From positions 56,247,718-56,311,717 of the forward strand of contig OY804579.1 of assembly GCA_963680875.1 (NCBI GenBank): a stretch of 64,000 nt of DNA, read 5' to 3'. The notes beneath the pieces were generated by a model. The model saw only the letters and a program-made list of their open reading frames with translations. It did not search any database and was not told the origin of the DNA. Source of the DNA: Bathymodiolus brooksi (taxonomy: Eukaryota; Mollusca; Bivalvia; Mytilida; Modiolidae). Positions 49,267 through 61,755 of this stretch are shown here, piece by piece. The position numbers and the translations under genes are program-made. Position 1 is the stretch's first letter. Each line of letters starts with the position of its first letter.

Positions 49267-51190
49267 TTGAATAAGTTTTGTTTATAGGAAATGTAATGTA
49301 AATGTCAAAGTCTTTGTACGGTATCTAATTTTCATGTAAATCAGTATGTATATATGATTTTAAATTGTTGACAATTGACACACATACAGAAACGTGCAAA
49401 ATTATCCGTCAGTGTAATTTTTTTCTACACACATGTATTTCATTTAAAATCACAATTTTTCACAATATTATCTATTGTGTCTGCTTTTAATAGAAATTTG
49501 CATCAATGAAAGCAAAAATGTATGTAGATATTTTGTATTGTGTTCTTGGCATTTGTAATTCAATTTTGTGTTTAACTCGTGAACTCCTAAATGTTCTATG
49601 TCATAAACTTATGCTGTTTTTACATTTACATTTAATTCTGCTTTTGTTTGTAAAATAATTATCAAAATTTAACAAGAATTTACTTTGGAATATTTTTTGT
49701 AAAATTGTGATTTTAATTGAAATGTAAGTAAACAATTGCAGTGACAAACACATTTTGTACAGCTCTGTAGATCATTAGATATTTATATCAAACAGTTGAG
49801 AAAAACATGAAATTTTGAAAGTCTTTGTGTCTTAATTGTTTTAGATTTAACAAATTTGAATAATTGATGTATTTTCTTGTGATCCAGTATTGTTTTTGTC
49901 TTTTTTTTATGTGTCACACTGAAGAATGCATTTTTGGCAAATTGACCAAGAATGGGCTACAGAACAATAAATAGAAATTGTTATCTTTTTGTGTCACAGG
50001 GAAGAATTCATTTTTAGGTTCCAAGGTACATGGGGTTGTCCAATGTTTAGCATCGACTACAAGGAAGGAAACTTTTTGTTAAGAACCCAATATGGAAATC
50101 GCCATTGTGATATGCAGATTGATTTTTTTTTTCAAATTTAGACCCGATGGTAAATGTGGTCAAAATATGAGAATAGATTGTAATGGGGGGAATTTAGATT
50201 GTCTTGTATAACAAAGAATGTAAATAGAATTGTATTTGGAAGGAAGCAGAATTATTATATGTAGATTCAATTTTGTACCAATGAAGGCTCTTTGGGCTAT
50301 TAAGTTGAAGTACAGAGAGATCAAAACTTTAACATAAGCATTGAAATCTTCTTTACCAAGTGAGCGAAACAGACTCATGCTACCCTCTAATTTTGGTAAA
50401 AAGACCAGGAAGAATGAATAGAAATGGTTGTTTACATACTGTAGCATTCGTTTAATTAAATGCAAATTTAATAGCTTGTGATATTATGTTTTTAAATGTA
50501 TATTATTAATTGCTTCTTTCATATATAGCATTGTATAGAAAAGGAATACATGTAAATTGTGGTGTTTATGTTATGTAAATTAAACATTTTTAAAGTAAGT
50601 TATGGGAACATGTCGTTTGTATATCAATATAATTTATTTATTTTCTGTAATTTGCTTGTTATATCCTATATCAGACATGAGATTGTCATGCGAGTGCTTG
50701 ATGTATAAATGTTTACTGTGTCTTTTTAAAACACAAGAGTGAGTTAGAAGAAAGCAATTTATAGCAGCCATTATTATAGACATTTTTTTCCATTGACATG
50801 TTACAGAACCAAAATTTCCAATGAAGTATGACTGGCATTAAACATTTCTGTTCTCATTTAGTAATTTAAACCTTTTTTTTTTTAAATGAACATAGAAATG
50901 GCTTGATAATATGACAGAATTTTCTTCACTCTTGTCACAGTGTTGTGAAGTTGTTGACAAGCTTTCATTATACAGTGAAGCCTGTATAAACCAAACCTCC
51001 TTAGACAAACTTATGTGTACAGAATAGACAGATCTCTGGTTAGGTTAAATTAACAAAGATTTCCTTCATTGGGACTTTATTTACAGTTTATATTCTAATG
51101 AACATATCTATTTCTTTTAATATCTTCATTCAATGAAATGATAGCGAGTTGACAAGTATCTGATAACCAATATTAGAAGAATTTCTACAA
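49267..51190. other. AT-rich flank, no gene seen
   Basis: It includes AATAAA at 49966-49971 and T-rich runs. The minus-strand frame 50160-50465 (101 codons) lacks recognisable features. It may hold the distal PDPK1 3' UTR. Confidence 0.4.
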
Positions 51191-51401
51191 TACTGTGAAA
51201 GTACTTATATTTGTGGCTTCCAATTTTCGTGGTTTTAGGAAACTTCCTTGGTTCGTGGGTTCCGAAATTTGTGTTTTTATACTTGGCAAAAAATAATAAT
51301 ATTCAAATTTGATATTTCGTCAGGTATTACATTTTGTCCTTTTAGTGTTCCACGAAATCCGCAAAAATTGAAACTGCATGAATAATAATACTTTCACAGT
51401 A
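51191..51401. mobile_element. MITE, about 210 bp
   Basis: TACTGTGAAAGTA at 51191-51203 and TACTTTCACAGTA at 51389-51401 are exact inverse ends of 13 bp. Subterminal inverted words continue (TTTTCGTGG, CACGAAA). TA at the edges suggests a Tc1/mariner-type target. Confidence 0.75.
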
Positions 51402-51565
51402 ACTAGACAATGGCCATGAGACACAGTAAACAGTGAGATTGTTATTATTTATTGTACATAGTAACATAACATGAGCAATAACCACTTGTTTAATGGAAGG
51501 AGCAACAATATTCTGTGATAAAAATAAAGACAATTTCCATTTGAGTTGGACTTTTTTTTTTTTAA

Positions 51566-51750
51566 TGTTCTATGCTAATAAAACAATTATAATCAAACCT
51601 GCCCATGCAGTCACCTCTATTAAGCAGTCACTTGTATTAAAAGGTCACATTTTTCTTGTCCTGTCAGAAAATTTCATATCATTTAAACCTTTTTTAGGTG
51701 ACATTTTTTTGTCCCATAGGTGACCTCTTAATACAGGTTTGACTGTATAC
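51566..51750. mobile_element. Pogo-like MITE
   Basis: The left AATCAAACCTGCCCATGCAG and the right end CTTAATACAGGTTTGACTGT are inverse-related. Internal GTCACCTCTATTAAGCAGTC and AGGTGACCTCTTAATACAGG also pair. Similar to the next MITE at 52108-52235. Confidence 0.6.
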
Positions 51751-52107
51751 AATTGAAATCCCCACACAATTAGACAGCATTTTAACAGATACCAGGAATA
51801 TTTCTGTTAGCATAGCTGAGAAAGAAAACTTTGTCATTTTTATACCACGGTTTTCCAAGTTAAACAATCGAACATCTAGGTCGTTGATTATTGCATGGCT
51901 CTTGTGAGAGTAATAAAACTACAGCCCAGATTTAAAGTGTGCAGTATCTCATATCTGCCTGTATTATTTCATAGTTCTTATAGCTGTTGCTTACATTCTG
52001 GTATATAAACCATAAAAAGATCAAAGGAAAAGAATGCATTCATGTTACAGGTAATTTTAGATCCAAAGGATGTGTTAGCAAGACACACCTGTAGAAAATA
52101 ACTAGAT

Positions 52108-52235
52108 ACAGTTAAACCTGTATTAATAGGTCATCTTTGGGACAAAGAAAATGTCACCTTATGAGACAGGAAACCTCTTAAAAGAGGTTCAATTCATACT
52201 GTCAAATTTTCTGACGGGTCATCTTTTAATACAGT
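52108..52235. mobile_element. Pogo-like MITE, second copy
   Basis: TACAGTTAAACCTGTATTAA at the left and TTTTAATACAGTGAAATTTG at the right form inverted ends. GTCACCTTATGAGACAGG and CCTCTTAAAAGAGG lie inside. Confidence 0.6.
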
Positions 52236-54780
52236 GAAATTTGTAATTACCAGGTGCAGTGAGGATCGATATTGGCCCTTGTTCAGATCTTTATACTTTT
52301 TATATGACTACAAAAAGTTCATTCATATTATGTTCTGGCATTGTCATCATCCATCTGTAGACAATGGTTTCCATGTGGTAAATTGAGTTCTAGTTGACGG
52401 ATCCTTCTGAATTATGATCCTTGGCACTGAATAATGCTTGATGTTGTAATCCTTCCTTTTATTTGTACATGGAAAGTTTATTTTTGATCTGATTATGATG
52501 TGATGCATTTTTCTTTGATTTTTTTTTTAGGTCAAAAGCTTCCGGTATGTCGATGGATTTCCTCCATCTCTTACGGTCCTGGAGATAAAACTCAACCGAA
52601 AGGGACCAATAAAAACAAGATTCCAAGATCATATAGGAAAACTCAAAAAATCTTCTTAGAAACTGCACAACTGATTGTTATAAATAATTAACTCCATACA
52701 TTTCTTGTGGATTTTTTTCATCCGATGCAGGGTAGCTAGGTGAGTAATTCAGGCTCCTGGGAGCATCTGTTTCAATAGTTGACTTCAATGTTAACCAGGG
52801 AACATCAGTTAAGTGTTACAGGCCTCCAGTATATGTCAAATTAGAACCTTGGTTTCAAATTGCCATAGGGTCAAATTTCAGTCACGTGTGTTTAAAGTCA
52901 CTTTCAATAATAGGTACCAATTCCATAGGTAAATATTTCGTCCAAGATAAGTTGTTATTACAATGAAAACTATTGAAAGACGAGACGACCTTGTTTTATG
53001 AAAATGATTTCAACTCTTCATATATATAAATCAAACGACATTTGAAGAGACAACTTTGTCTTGACAGACCACACCTTGCGGGCAGAAAGTCTTATATCGT
53101 ATCACATGTTTCACTACAATCACCTTACCACCAGGTATTCAAAATTTCTGTTCAAACCACTGAACAACTTGAAGCTAATTGGTGAGCAATGACTGGCTAC
53201 ACAGAGCATTTTTTTCTTCTTTTGTGAGTTGCTAACAAATGATTCTTAATTTCACAATAGATTTATTGAAAATATCACATCACAAAATGACATGAATTAC
53301 TGCATATTTATTTTCATTAAAGATTTTATACAAAATTCTAACAAATTTTTTACAACAAAATAGTATTGTATTCTATCTAGGAACAAGGTAAAGCACATTA
53401 ATAGATTATTACATTTCTAAATTATAATTCATTGGTTTAATCTAAGGTAGAGCACTAAAATAGTGGTTTCATATAACAAGTTTTTCAGAATTCTCTGAAT
53501 GCATTCTTTTTTTGCCATATATTAACAGCACCTGGATCAATTCGTGAAGAATATCACAATTAAATTGATGTGACCGAACTTTTGTTTGGTAATATCATAT
53601 TCATTGGAAATTTTCCTTTGCACATCACAAACACCAGTTATAATTGTGCAGACGGCTTGGTACATTTTGTAATTGAATACATTCACTATAATGAATATGA
53701 TTGAATATTTTAATACTTGATGACATATTTGTCAAATAAAACATAAAATGATAAATTTCTTTCAAAAATATAAATATACTTCAGTGCTAATTTAGTCATT
53801 GACCAAATAAAGCTTTTTCTGGTACTCCTTTCAGATATTTTACCTGTTGAGCTTTGGTAAAGTAGTTCTAAATCAGTTCACTTTCTGTGGACAGAAAATC
53901 AAAATGGACAAACAATGAATAGTTGTATGATTTTCTTATTTGATATAAAATATAAGTCTATGAATTTATGTGATTTTTCTTTAGTATAAACACAATATTA
54001 ATGGCGTGTCTTAAAGTAAACTTAAGTGCATTCAGCACAAAACTGGGAAAAGCTCGGTAATCTCGCCTTTCTCCCTGTTTCTAAAACAACTGTTTTCTTC
54101 AATTAGTTTGACCTTTCATTGTGTTTTATTTGACAAATACTAATAGATTTTAGCAAAAATATTGCAATCTGGGTGAAAAAGAAACAGAAAATGGGAATAC
54201 AAATAATACAGGTACAAAGAATCATTATTCTAAAACAGTACACCGACGGGTGTTGATAATTGACAAACAACAATACATACATCACAGGCACTTTCTATCA
54301 GCTGTGAAATAATGAGTAATTTACCATACTGCATTAACAAACAACAAAACATTAATGACTATGAACCCAAACAGAGGTCAGAGGTTAGTTTATCTTGGTA
54401 ATCTGATGTGACTGAGAAAATATTACTACAATGTATCTGAAAATATTAAAACATGTCTTTTAGGAAACAAGTCTTACCATTTTACTTGTAGCAAGAAGAT
54501 AATTCAGAGTTACAGAGTAATGATATTGAGGCTCCCCCTCAGGTCACATAAAAATTCAGAGAGGGGGAGTTAGTGATTGTTGTTTAAGGCCAACTCAGCA
54601 ATTTGTCAGCTATATCATGGCAAGAGCAAGTTAATTTTCAATGAGATGATCAAAATTCAGGTAATATTTGATGTAGAATTAAAAAAGGTGTTAGGCCATG
54701 AGAAAATGATTGTCGGTTCCCCTAACCCGAACGGGTCAAATTTTTACTGCCGGGTCGTTATCTTTTATTACTAATAAATA
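52236..54780. other. AT-rich stretch, no gene seen
   Basis: It holds a short repeat fragment at 54570-54650 (AGTGATTGTTGTTTAAGGCC, AGCTATATCATGGCAAGAGC). At 54776-54797 a TAAAA/AAATAAAAT microsatellite follows. Nothing coding is supported. Confidence 0.4.
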
Positions 54781-55354
54781 AAATAAAATAAAATAAAGAC
54801 CGGCCGTGTGTCTTCTAACTCGGTGATATGGAGATTTTTGTTATCGTAAACAATTTCAGTCGTGTCTCTTTCGATGTTTATACACATGTCAAGGTCATTG
54901 ATCTAGATCTCCAAATTGCTTACGATATCAGTAAAATGACCATGATTTAAAATGTGTATGAGACGCACAGTATGTATAAAATGGCCACCGCCGGTGTGCC
55001 CAGTGGAACCATTCTGGCTGTTTATTTACAGAAATGTTCGCATTTATCAAACGAAAGAGTGATGCAAAATTTTTTGTATAGCAAAAGCCTTTATGATATA
55101 TTTTCTGACCTTCACGGGAAAGATAGCAAAACCCTGATTTGACAAGGACAAAAACAACATTTAAGGAACAAAGAAAAAAAAAAATTTAACACCACAAAAT
55201 TGAGACCAGGTGTGCTTTTGATGGTATGCATCTTCTACATCCTATAAGACACATGTTTGTTCATTTTGAAATTGTGGTTTAACATCTCTTGAAAAAAAAC
55301 CAACCAAAACCTGCCTGCCTGCCCTTAAAAATTTTCCTATGTTAATAGGGGAAA

Positions 55355-55560
55355 CCAACAATCAATTTTACATGGCCTAAAGGGCAATAACTCCTGCAAA
55401 ATAATTCCAATAAAACCACCGGAACGTGAGAGCAGAGCACATCTCAATATTATGACACACATGCAAAGTTTCAATAAGAAATAAAATGTTGAATGGATTG
55501 GCTCACAGGTCCTTTATAACTAATTACAGATGTTAAGCTTTAAAGGAAAGAATACCTCAT
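55355..55560. repeat. Dispersed repeat fragment
   Basis: GGCCTAAAGGGCAATAACTC, AAATAATTCCAATAAAACCA and GCAAAGTTTCAATAAGAAAT follow the style of a common mollusc repeat (AAGGGCAATAACTCC..). Only one copy is in the window, so identity is from memory. Confidence 0.35.
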
Positions 55561-56743
55561 TCAAATCATTATGAACAGAAAGTTTAAACAGTAATGGTAA
55601 GCAGTTCCATCAATAACTACAAAACGAACAACAACATCTCACATCAACTCATTGAACATAAAAAGACCATGACGACGTATAACGTTGGAAATAAAAAATA
55701 TGGCAGGCTTAAACTGGTTAATTTGATCCCAGTATGTTCCTTACAAACTGCTACATCAATATGTACATCTCCATAGGACAATAAGATATAGGAGTTCACA
55801 TCAAAATTAAATTTTTTTTAGATTCAGAAAGTGACATTTATGAAAATACACTAGGAGTATTAAGATTCCATGGATGACTTTTAAAATCATGTATTTTAAT
55901 GCCACAAAAAATTCTAATAACATTTTAATAAATTTTGACTTTACCCTTGAAAAACTCACAGATATATATTGGAGAAAATTTTCGAGGTGGGATGTTGAAT
56001 TTCAAAATTGTATATCTGCATTAAAAAAAAAGAAGAGCTTCCAGTCTAACATTCAATGCATGGCATAAAAATAAAAGTAAGAGAACAAATGTGAAAATGC
56101 TAGTCATTGACAATGTTTTACTTCTTCTAAAAAAAAAAGACAAAATTACCGGTAATTTTTATCTGGTCTCATACCTCGGATGCACCCTTAATCTTGTCTG
56201 ATTTTATACCAACTTATGCTTATCATAATAACTCATGTTCTAATGGTTTGAACAATTTATTATACTGCAGACGGAGTCTAGCATAGTAAAGAAAACATTT
56301 TAACATGAATATTACATTTTTTCACTAGTGACTTTGTCTTCTAATTATGACTAAAAAAATACATCATAAAAAATTATGCCATAATGGGAAAAATATTTTG
56401 GTTCTCCTTGGAGTACGAATTGATAAGGTAATTCAAGTATAATGTGTCATTTGTCTCCCAACTGAAGTCAGCTTTTACAATTTTAAACATGGGTCTTGCT
56501 TTCAAAAAATATCTTTCTTTGGAGAGACATCAAGCATGTCAACTTGAAACAGTTTCCTTTTATTTTAGATAAAAATGCTATACTCTTCAAAGAAAAACTC
56601 ATGTTATTACATGTGTACCCATTAATACACAAAACAGTACATTTGTTTACCTAAAAGATAATTAATGTGCAAGTTAGGTAAAAATTTAAAGCTAAAGAAG
56701 AAATTTTAGTGATGTTCTTTGACATAATTACCATGATATCTGA
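55561..56743. other. AT-rich stretch, no gene seen
   Basis: No repeat, splice pair or protein-like frame that I can support. Confidence 0.4.
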
Positions 56744-56980
56744 TTTGTAACAGTTACAGTGAGATCTCATTTTCAAGTTATAGTGACATTTGTAACAGTT
56801 ACAGTGAGATCTCATTTTTAAGCTACAGTGAGATCTCATTTGTAACAGTTACAGTGAGATCTCAGTTGTAACAGTTACAGCGAGATCTCATTTGTAACAG
56901 TTACAGTGAGATCTCATTTGTAACAGTTACAGTGAGATCTCAGTTGTAACAGTTACAGCAAGATCTCATTTGTAACAGTT
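56744..56980 (+). repeat. 26-bp minisatellite
   Basis: About nine units of TTTGTAACAGTTACAGTGAG plus ATCTCA with point changes. Each unit contains the palindrome TGTAACAGTTACA and a GAGATCTC palindrome, so single strands could fold. Confidence 0.92.
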
Positions 56981-57299
56981 GATATTCAAACTAGCAAGCA
57001 TACAGTCGCAAACAAAAACTAAAAATACATATTCAAGACATGTTAACATACATAATCAAGAACTGACTAGTCGAGAAAATATAGAATTTGTTGGTATGAC
57101 TTCATTTTTATCATTCTTAGATGATACAACCATCAAGTTAATTTCACATGTATTGATTAAGGAGATATATCTAATATATTAATAAATCTATGTAATTGTA
57201 AATATATAACTCTGTTCATATATACCAAGTTGTACATTTGTAAAGATTTTGTTTAAAATTCCAAAATTGTATACTCTGTATGAATTCTGTCATATAGTG

Positions 57300-57610
57300 A
57301 AACCCTCTAGTCGTTCTTCAAACCTAAGATGACTTCTCTGTCATGCCAAGGAACCTTTACTCTTTTTTAAATTTAAAATAATTCTCTCTCAATCCATTGA
57401 AACCTTTAATTTTCATCAAATTCAATATTAATCCTCTGTCATACTGCGGAACCTTCATTCTTTGTCAAATTTAAGATTAAATCTCTTTCATTTTATTAAA
57501 CTTATATTTTTTTTTCAAATTTAAGATTAATTCTCTCTCATTCCATAGAAACCTTTATTCTTCGTCAAGTTTTAATTCTTTGTCATACAGAGAAACTATT
57601 ATTCTTAACT
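57300..57610 (+). repeat. Degenerate tandem repeat, period roughly 60 bp
   Basis: Recurring words TTTAAGATTAATTCTCTCTC, ATTCC(A)T.GAAACCTTTA and TTCTT.GTCAAAT appear four to five times with decay. Confidence 0.6.
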
Positions 57611-58183
57611 CTTCCTCCAAATCAAGAAAAATGTCAATTTATGCAACAGATGGATTCACCTGATATACTCCTTAGTGAAACTATTCTTAACAAATTCAGT
57701 TTCAATTTTTAAACTTTGATACATAAATTGTTTAATCTGAACATACAAAAAAGAGTATGTCTTTCCTTATAAAAACAAATTGGTTCAAAGAGTAGTTCAG
57801 ACAGGTATCACTGAATTTAAAACATAATTAGCATTGTAAATTATAAACTTTCTGCAAGAAAATATAACTCTCAAATATGAAAAGTATGGATATACAATTG
57901 TAGTTATCTTTAGAAATGTGAGTTTTTACTCTTGTTGACATAATCTATTCTACTCTAAAAATAATCCAACTTACTCAAATTACAAAGGGTAAAAAAATAG
58001 ATGAATCTTTGCTTAAAACAATTTTACTCTTGGTTTTTGTCTAAACCAAATTGATTTTGCATTGATCTTTTATTTTGCATTGATTTTTTAACAGTATCTA
58101 ACTGAAATAAGCATATAAAACTTATACCTTTCATACTGACAGCACTTTGAGCATAATAACAGTTACTAGCAGTATTCAACATG

Positions 58184-58219
58184 AAGTGAAATTGAGTGAA
58201 ATTGAGTGAAATTGAGTGT
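58184..58219 (+). repeat. Short 12-bp tandem repeat
   Basis: GTGAAATTGAGTGAAATTGA-type repetition, about three units, 75 bp before the 59-bp array. Confidence 0.85.
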
Positions 58220-58293
58220 TTTCTTTGAAATAATCAGCTAAATCTACAACTAGATAACTTGAATCTTGATCAATTACATTTTGACAAAGTTAT

Positions 58294-60068
58294 CCAGTAC
58301 TCAGTACAAGTACTTTGTCTGGAACACACAGCTGATCACCCTCCACTCATCACCAGTACTCAGTACAAGTACTTTGTCTGGAACACACAGCTGATCACCC
58401 TCCACTCATCACCAGTACTCAGTACAAGTACTTTGTCTAGAACACACAACTGATCACCCTCCACTCATCACCAGTACTCAGTACAAGTACTTTGTCTGGA
58501 ACACACAGCTGATCACCCTCCACTCATCACCAGTCCTCAGTACAAGTACTTTGTGTGGAACACACAGCTGATCACCCTCCATTCATCACCAGTACTCAGT
58601 ACAAGTACTTTGTGTGGAACACACAGCTGATCACCCTCCATTCATCACCAGTACTCAGTACAAGTACTTTGTCTGGAACACACAGCTGATCACCCTCCAC
58701 TCATCACCAGTCCTCAGTACAAGTACTTTGTGTGGAACACACAGCTGATCACCCTCCATTCATCACCAGTACTCAGTACAAGTACTTTGTCTGGAACACA
58801 CAGCTGATCACCCTCCACTCATCACCAGTACTCAGTACAAGTACTTTGTCTGGAACACACAGCTGATCACCCTCCACTCATCACCAGTACTCAGTACAAG
58901 TACTTTGTCTGGAACACACAGCTGATCACCCTCCACTCATCACCAGTACTCAGTACAAGTACTTCATCTGGAACACACAGCTGATCACCCTTCACTCATC
59001 ACCAGTACTCAGTACAAGTACTTTGTCTGGAACACACAGCTGATCACCCTCCACTCATCACCAGTACTCAGTACAAGTACTTTGTCTGGAACACACAGCT
59101 GATCACCCTCCACTCATCACCAGTACTCAGTACAAGTACTTTGTCTGGAACACACAGCTGATCACCCTCCACTCATCACCAGTACTCAGTACAAGTACTT
59201 TGTCTAGAACACACAGCTGATCACCCTCCACTCATCACCAGTACTCAGTACATGTACTTTGTCTGGAACACACAACTGATCACCCTCCACTCATCACCAG
59301 TACTCAGTACAAGTACTTTGTCTGGAACACACAGCTGATCACCCTCCACTCATCACCAGTACTCAGTACAAGTACTTTGTCTGGAACACACAGCTGATCA
59401 CCCTCCACTCATCACCAGTCCTCAGTACAAGTACTTTGTGTGGAACACACAGCTGATCACCCTCCATTCATCACCAGTACTCAGTACAAGTACTTTGTGT
59501 GGAACACACAGCTGATCACCCTCCATTCATCACCAGTACTCAGTACAAGTACTTTGTCTGGAACACACAGCTGATCACCCTCCACTCATCACCAGTCCTC
59601 AGTACAAGTACTTTGTGTGGAACACACAGCTGATCACCCTCCATTCATCACCAGTACTCAGTACAAGTACTTTGTCTGGAACACACAGCTGATCACCCTC
59701 CACTCATCACCAGTACTCAGTACAAGTACTTTGTCTGGAACACACAGCTGATCACCCTCCACTCATCACCAGTACTCAGTACAAGTACTTTGTCTGGAAC
59801 ACACAACTGATCACCCTCCACTCATCACCAGTACTCAGTACATGTACTGGGTCTGGAACACACAGCTGATCACCCTCCACTTATCACCAGTACTCAGTAC
59901 AAGCACTTTGTCTGGAACACACAGCTGATCACCCTCCACTCATCACCAGTACTCAGTACATGTACTTTGTCTGGAACACACAGCTGATCATCCTCCACTC
60001 ATCACCAGTACTCAGTACATGTACTTTGTCTGGAAAACACAGCTGATCATCCTCCACTCATCACCAGT
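58294..60068 (+). repeat. 59-bp satellite-like array, 30 units without net indels
   Basis: The unit is CCAGTACTCAGTACAAGTAC, TTTGTCTGGAACACACAGCT, then GATCACCCTCCACTCATCA. The phase word begins at 58294 and at 60064, exactly 30 x 59 bp apart. Variant units (CCAGTCCTCAG with GTGTGG and CCATTCATC) occur in the same order at 58530-58765 and 59415-59650, exactly 885 bp (15 units) apart. AGTACT and GTAC palindromes recur in each unit. No coding meaning. Confidence 0.97.
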
Positions 60069-60390
60069 GGGCCAAATGACAGAGAAATTCTCTTACTCAT
60101 TTTAGAACATTTCGATTTGTAGTGACGAAATATCTTACAGCCCATCAAATCACAGACACATTTTTTTTTAAAAGAAAGGGATTTCTTTGCAAATCAAAAC
60201 GATAAGAGGGTATTAACAGGTGGCAATTACCTGTGGGTTATCAACAATAAATGCTACCTGGACTAGTCAGATCATATCTTTCATAATTTGTCCAATCTGT
60301 CTAAAAGGAAAAACTTAGTAATGTTACTACTAAACACAAATCAGTTTATTAAGGAACAAGCCTGAAACAACAGTTTTCATATGAAATGAC

Positions 60391-60591
60391 CCAATGGTGA
60401 CGAGTGGAGAGTAAAATTAGAGTGTGATCAGCTATGGGTTACCATGGTGACGAGTGTAGAGTAAAATCAGAGAGTGATCAGCTATGGGTTACCATGGTGA
60501 CGAGTGTAGAGTAAAATCAGAGAGTGATCAGCTATGGGTTACCATGGTGATGAGTGGAGAGTAAAATCAGAGTGTGATCAGCTATGGGTTA
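60391..60591 (+). repeat. 50-bp tandem repeat, four copies
   Basis: Units begin at 60391, 60442, 60492 and 60542: CCATGGTGACGAGTGTAGAG, TAAAATCAGAGAGTGATCAG, CTATGGGTTA. Confidence 0.93.
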
Positions 60592-60881
60592 CTGAAGATG
60601 GTATATGTACAAGTATACCCTGAATTTCACACAGAAAAATACACTACAATCTATTATATATAATACAAAAATTACAAGCTATATTATCTATTAGGCGAAA
60701 AATGATTGTTAAATGACGATTGCCACATGTTATCATAATACAGTAATAAAATAATTGCACTAACCTGTTAATAAACACACTATCTTTAATATATAATGAC
60801 ATGACAATATGAAGGGATTATTGTAATTTCATAAAAAAAGCTATATGGTAGATGTTAGATGATACTTTATATATAAATTTG

Positions 60882-61131
60882 GTTATGGTGTTTAATGCCA
60901 CTTTCAACAATATTTCAGTTATATCATGGCAGTCAGTTTTATTGGTGGAGGAAACCGAAGTACATGGGGAAAACTACTAAACCAGTCGCAAGTCACAGAC
61001 AAACTTTATCACATACGGTTGTATTGAGTACACCTCGCCATGAATGGGGTTCGAACTCACAACTTTAGTGGCGATAGGCACTGATTGCACTGGTAGTTGT
61101 AAAATCTAACTACCATATGATCACGACGACA
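60882..61131 (-). mobile_element. tRNA-derived SINE (family A), full length
   Basis: GGTTATGGTGTTTAATGCCA, AATATTTCAGTTATATCATG, GCAAGTCACAGACAAACTTT, AATGGGGTTCGAACTCACAA and GGTAGTTGTAAAATCTAACT. The B box is intact. Confidence 0.87.
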
Positions 61132-61586
61132 GCTCCTGGGTAGTTGGGGTCAGTAACAAATACTGCAAAAAATGATGAAATTGTTAAATGTCATTGATGA
61201 TATCTGTTATCTGTAAGTCTGGAGTAGTCATCCAATCATGTGTTGAAAACTAACTTGTTTTTGTGTGATTTATATAATGTAAAGAATTCTGTCTTAAAAT
61301 TAATAATTTATGTTGAATGTATGCAAATTCTTTGAAGTCATATTTTCAAGTTATTTTTCATTTTCATTCACAAAGACGGTGAACATTTATGCCACTAAAA
61401 TATTATAAATTGCTTCACAGTAAACTGAAGTGTACAACTTGAGCATAAGTAAACATTTTGGTACTTTGGGAGGGAGAACATCTCTAAGTATATCTTGCCC
61501 ATTATGAAATCCTTAATGCCTAAAAGTAGCATAAACATTACAAGTTCCATTTAGAAAACTTTCGAATCTTGATTGAGTGTGTGTTA

Positions 61587-61755
61587 GTGTGTTATGATGT
61601 TTAACGCCACTTTAAAAAAAATTTCAGGTATATCGTGGCGGTCAGTTTTGTTGGTGGAGGAAACTAGAGTACCCGGAGAAAACCACCGACCTGTCACATG
61701 TCACTGACAAACTTCACATAATGTTGTATCAAGGACACATCGTCATGAACGGGAT
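61587..61755 (-). mobile_element. SINE family A, head-truncated
   Basis: GTTATGATGTTTAACGCCAC, GGAAACTAGAGTACCCGGAG and AAAACCACCGACCTGTCACA, ending in GTCATGAACGGGATC before unrelated sequence. Confidence 0.82.

Noticed and set aside
58294..60068. CRISPR-like array
   Set aside because: The units are contiguous 59-bp tandem copies without variable spacers, in an intron-rich animal-type locus.
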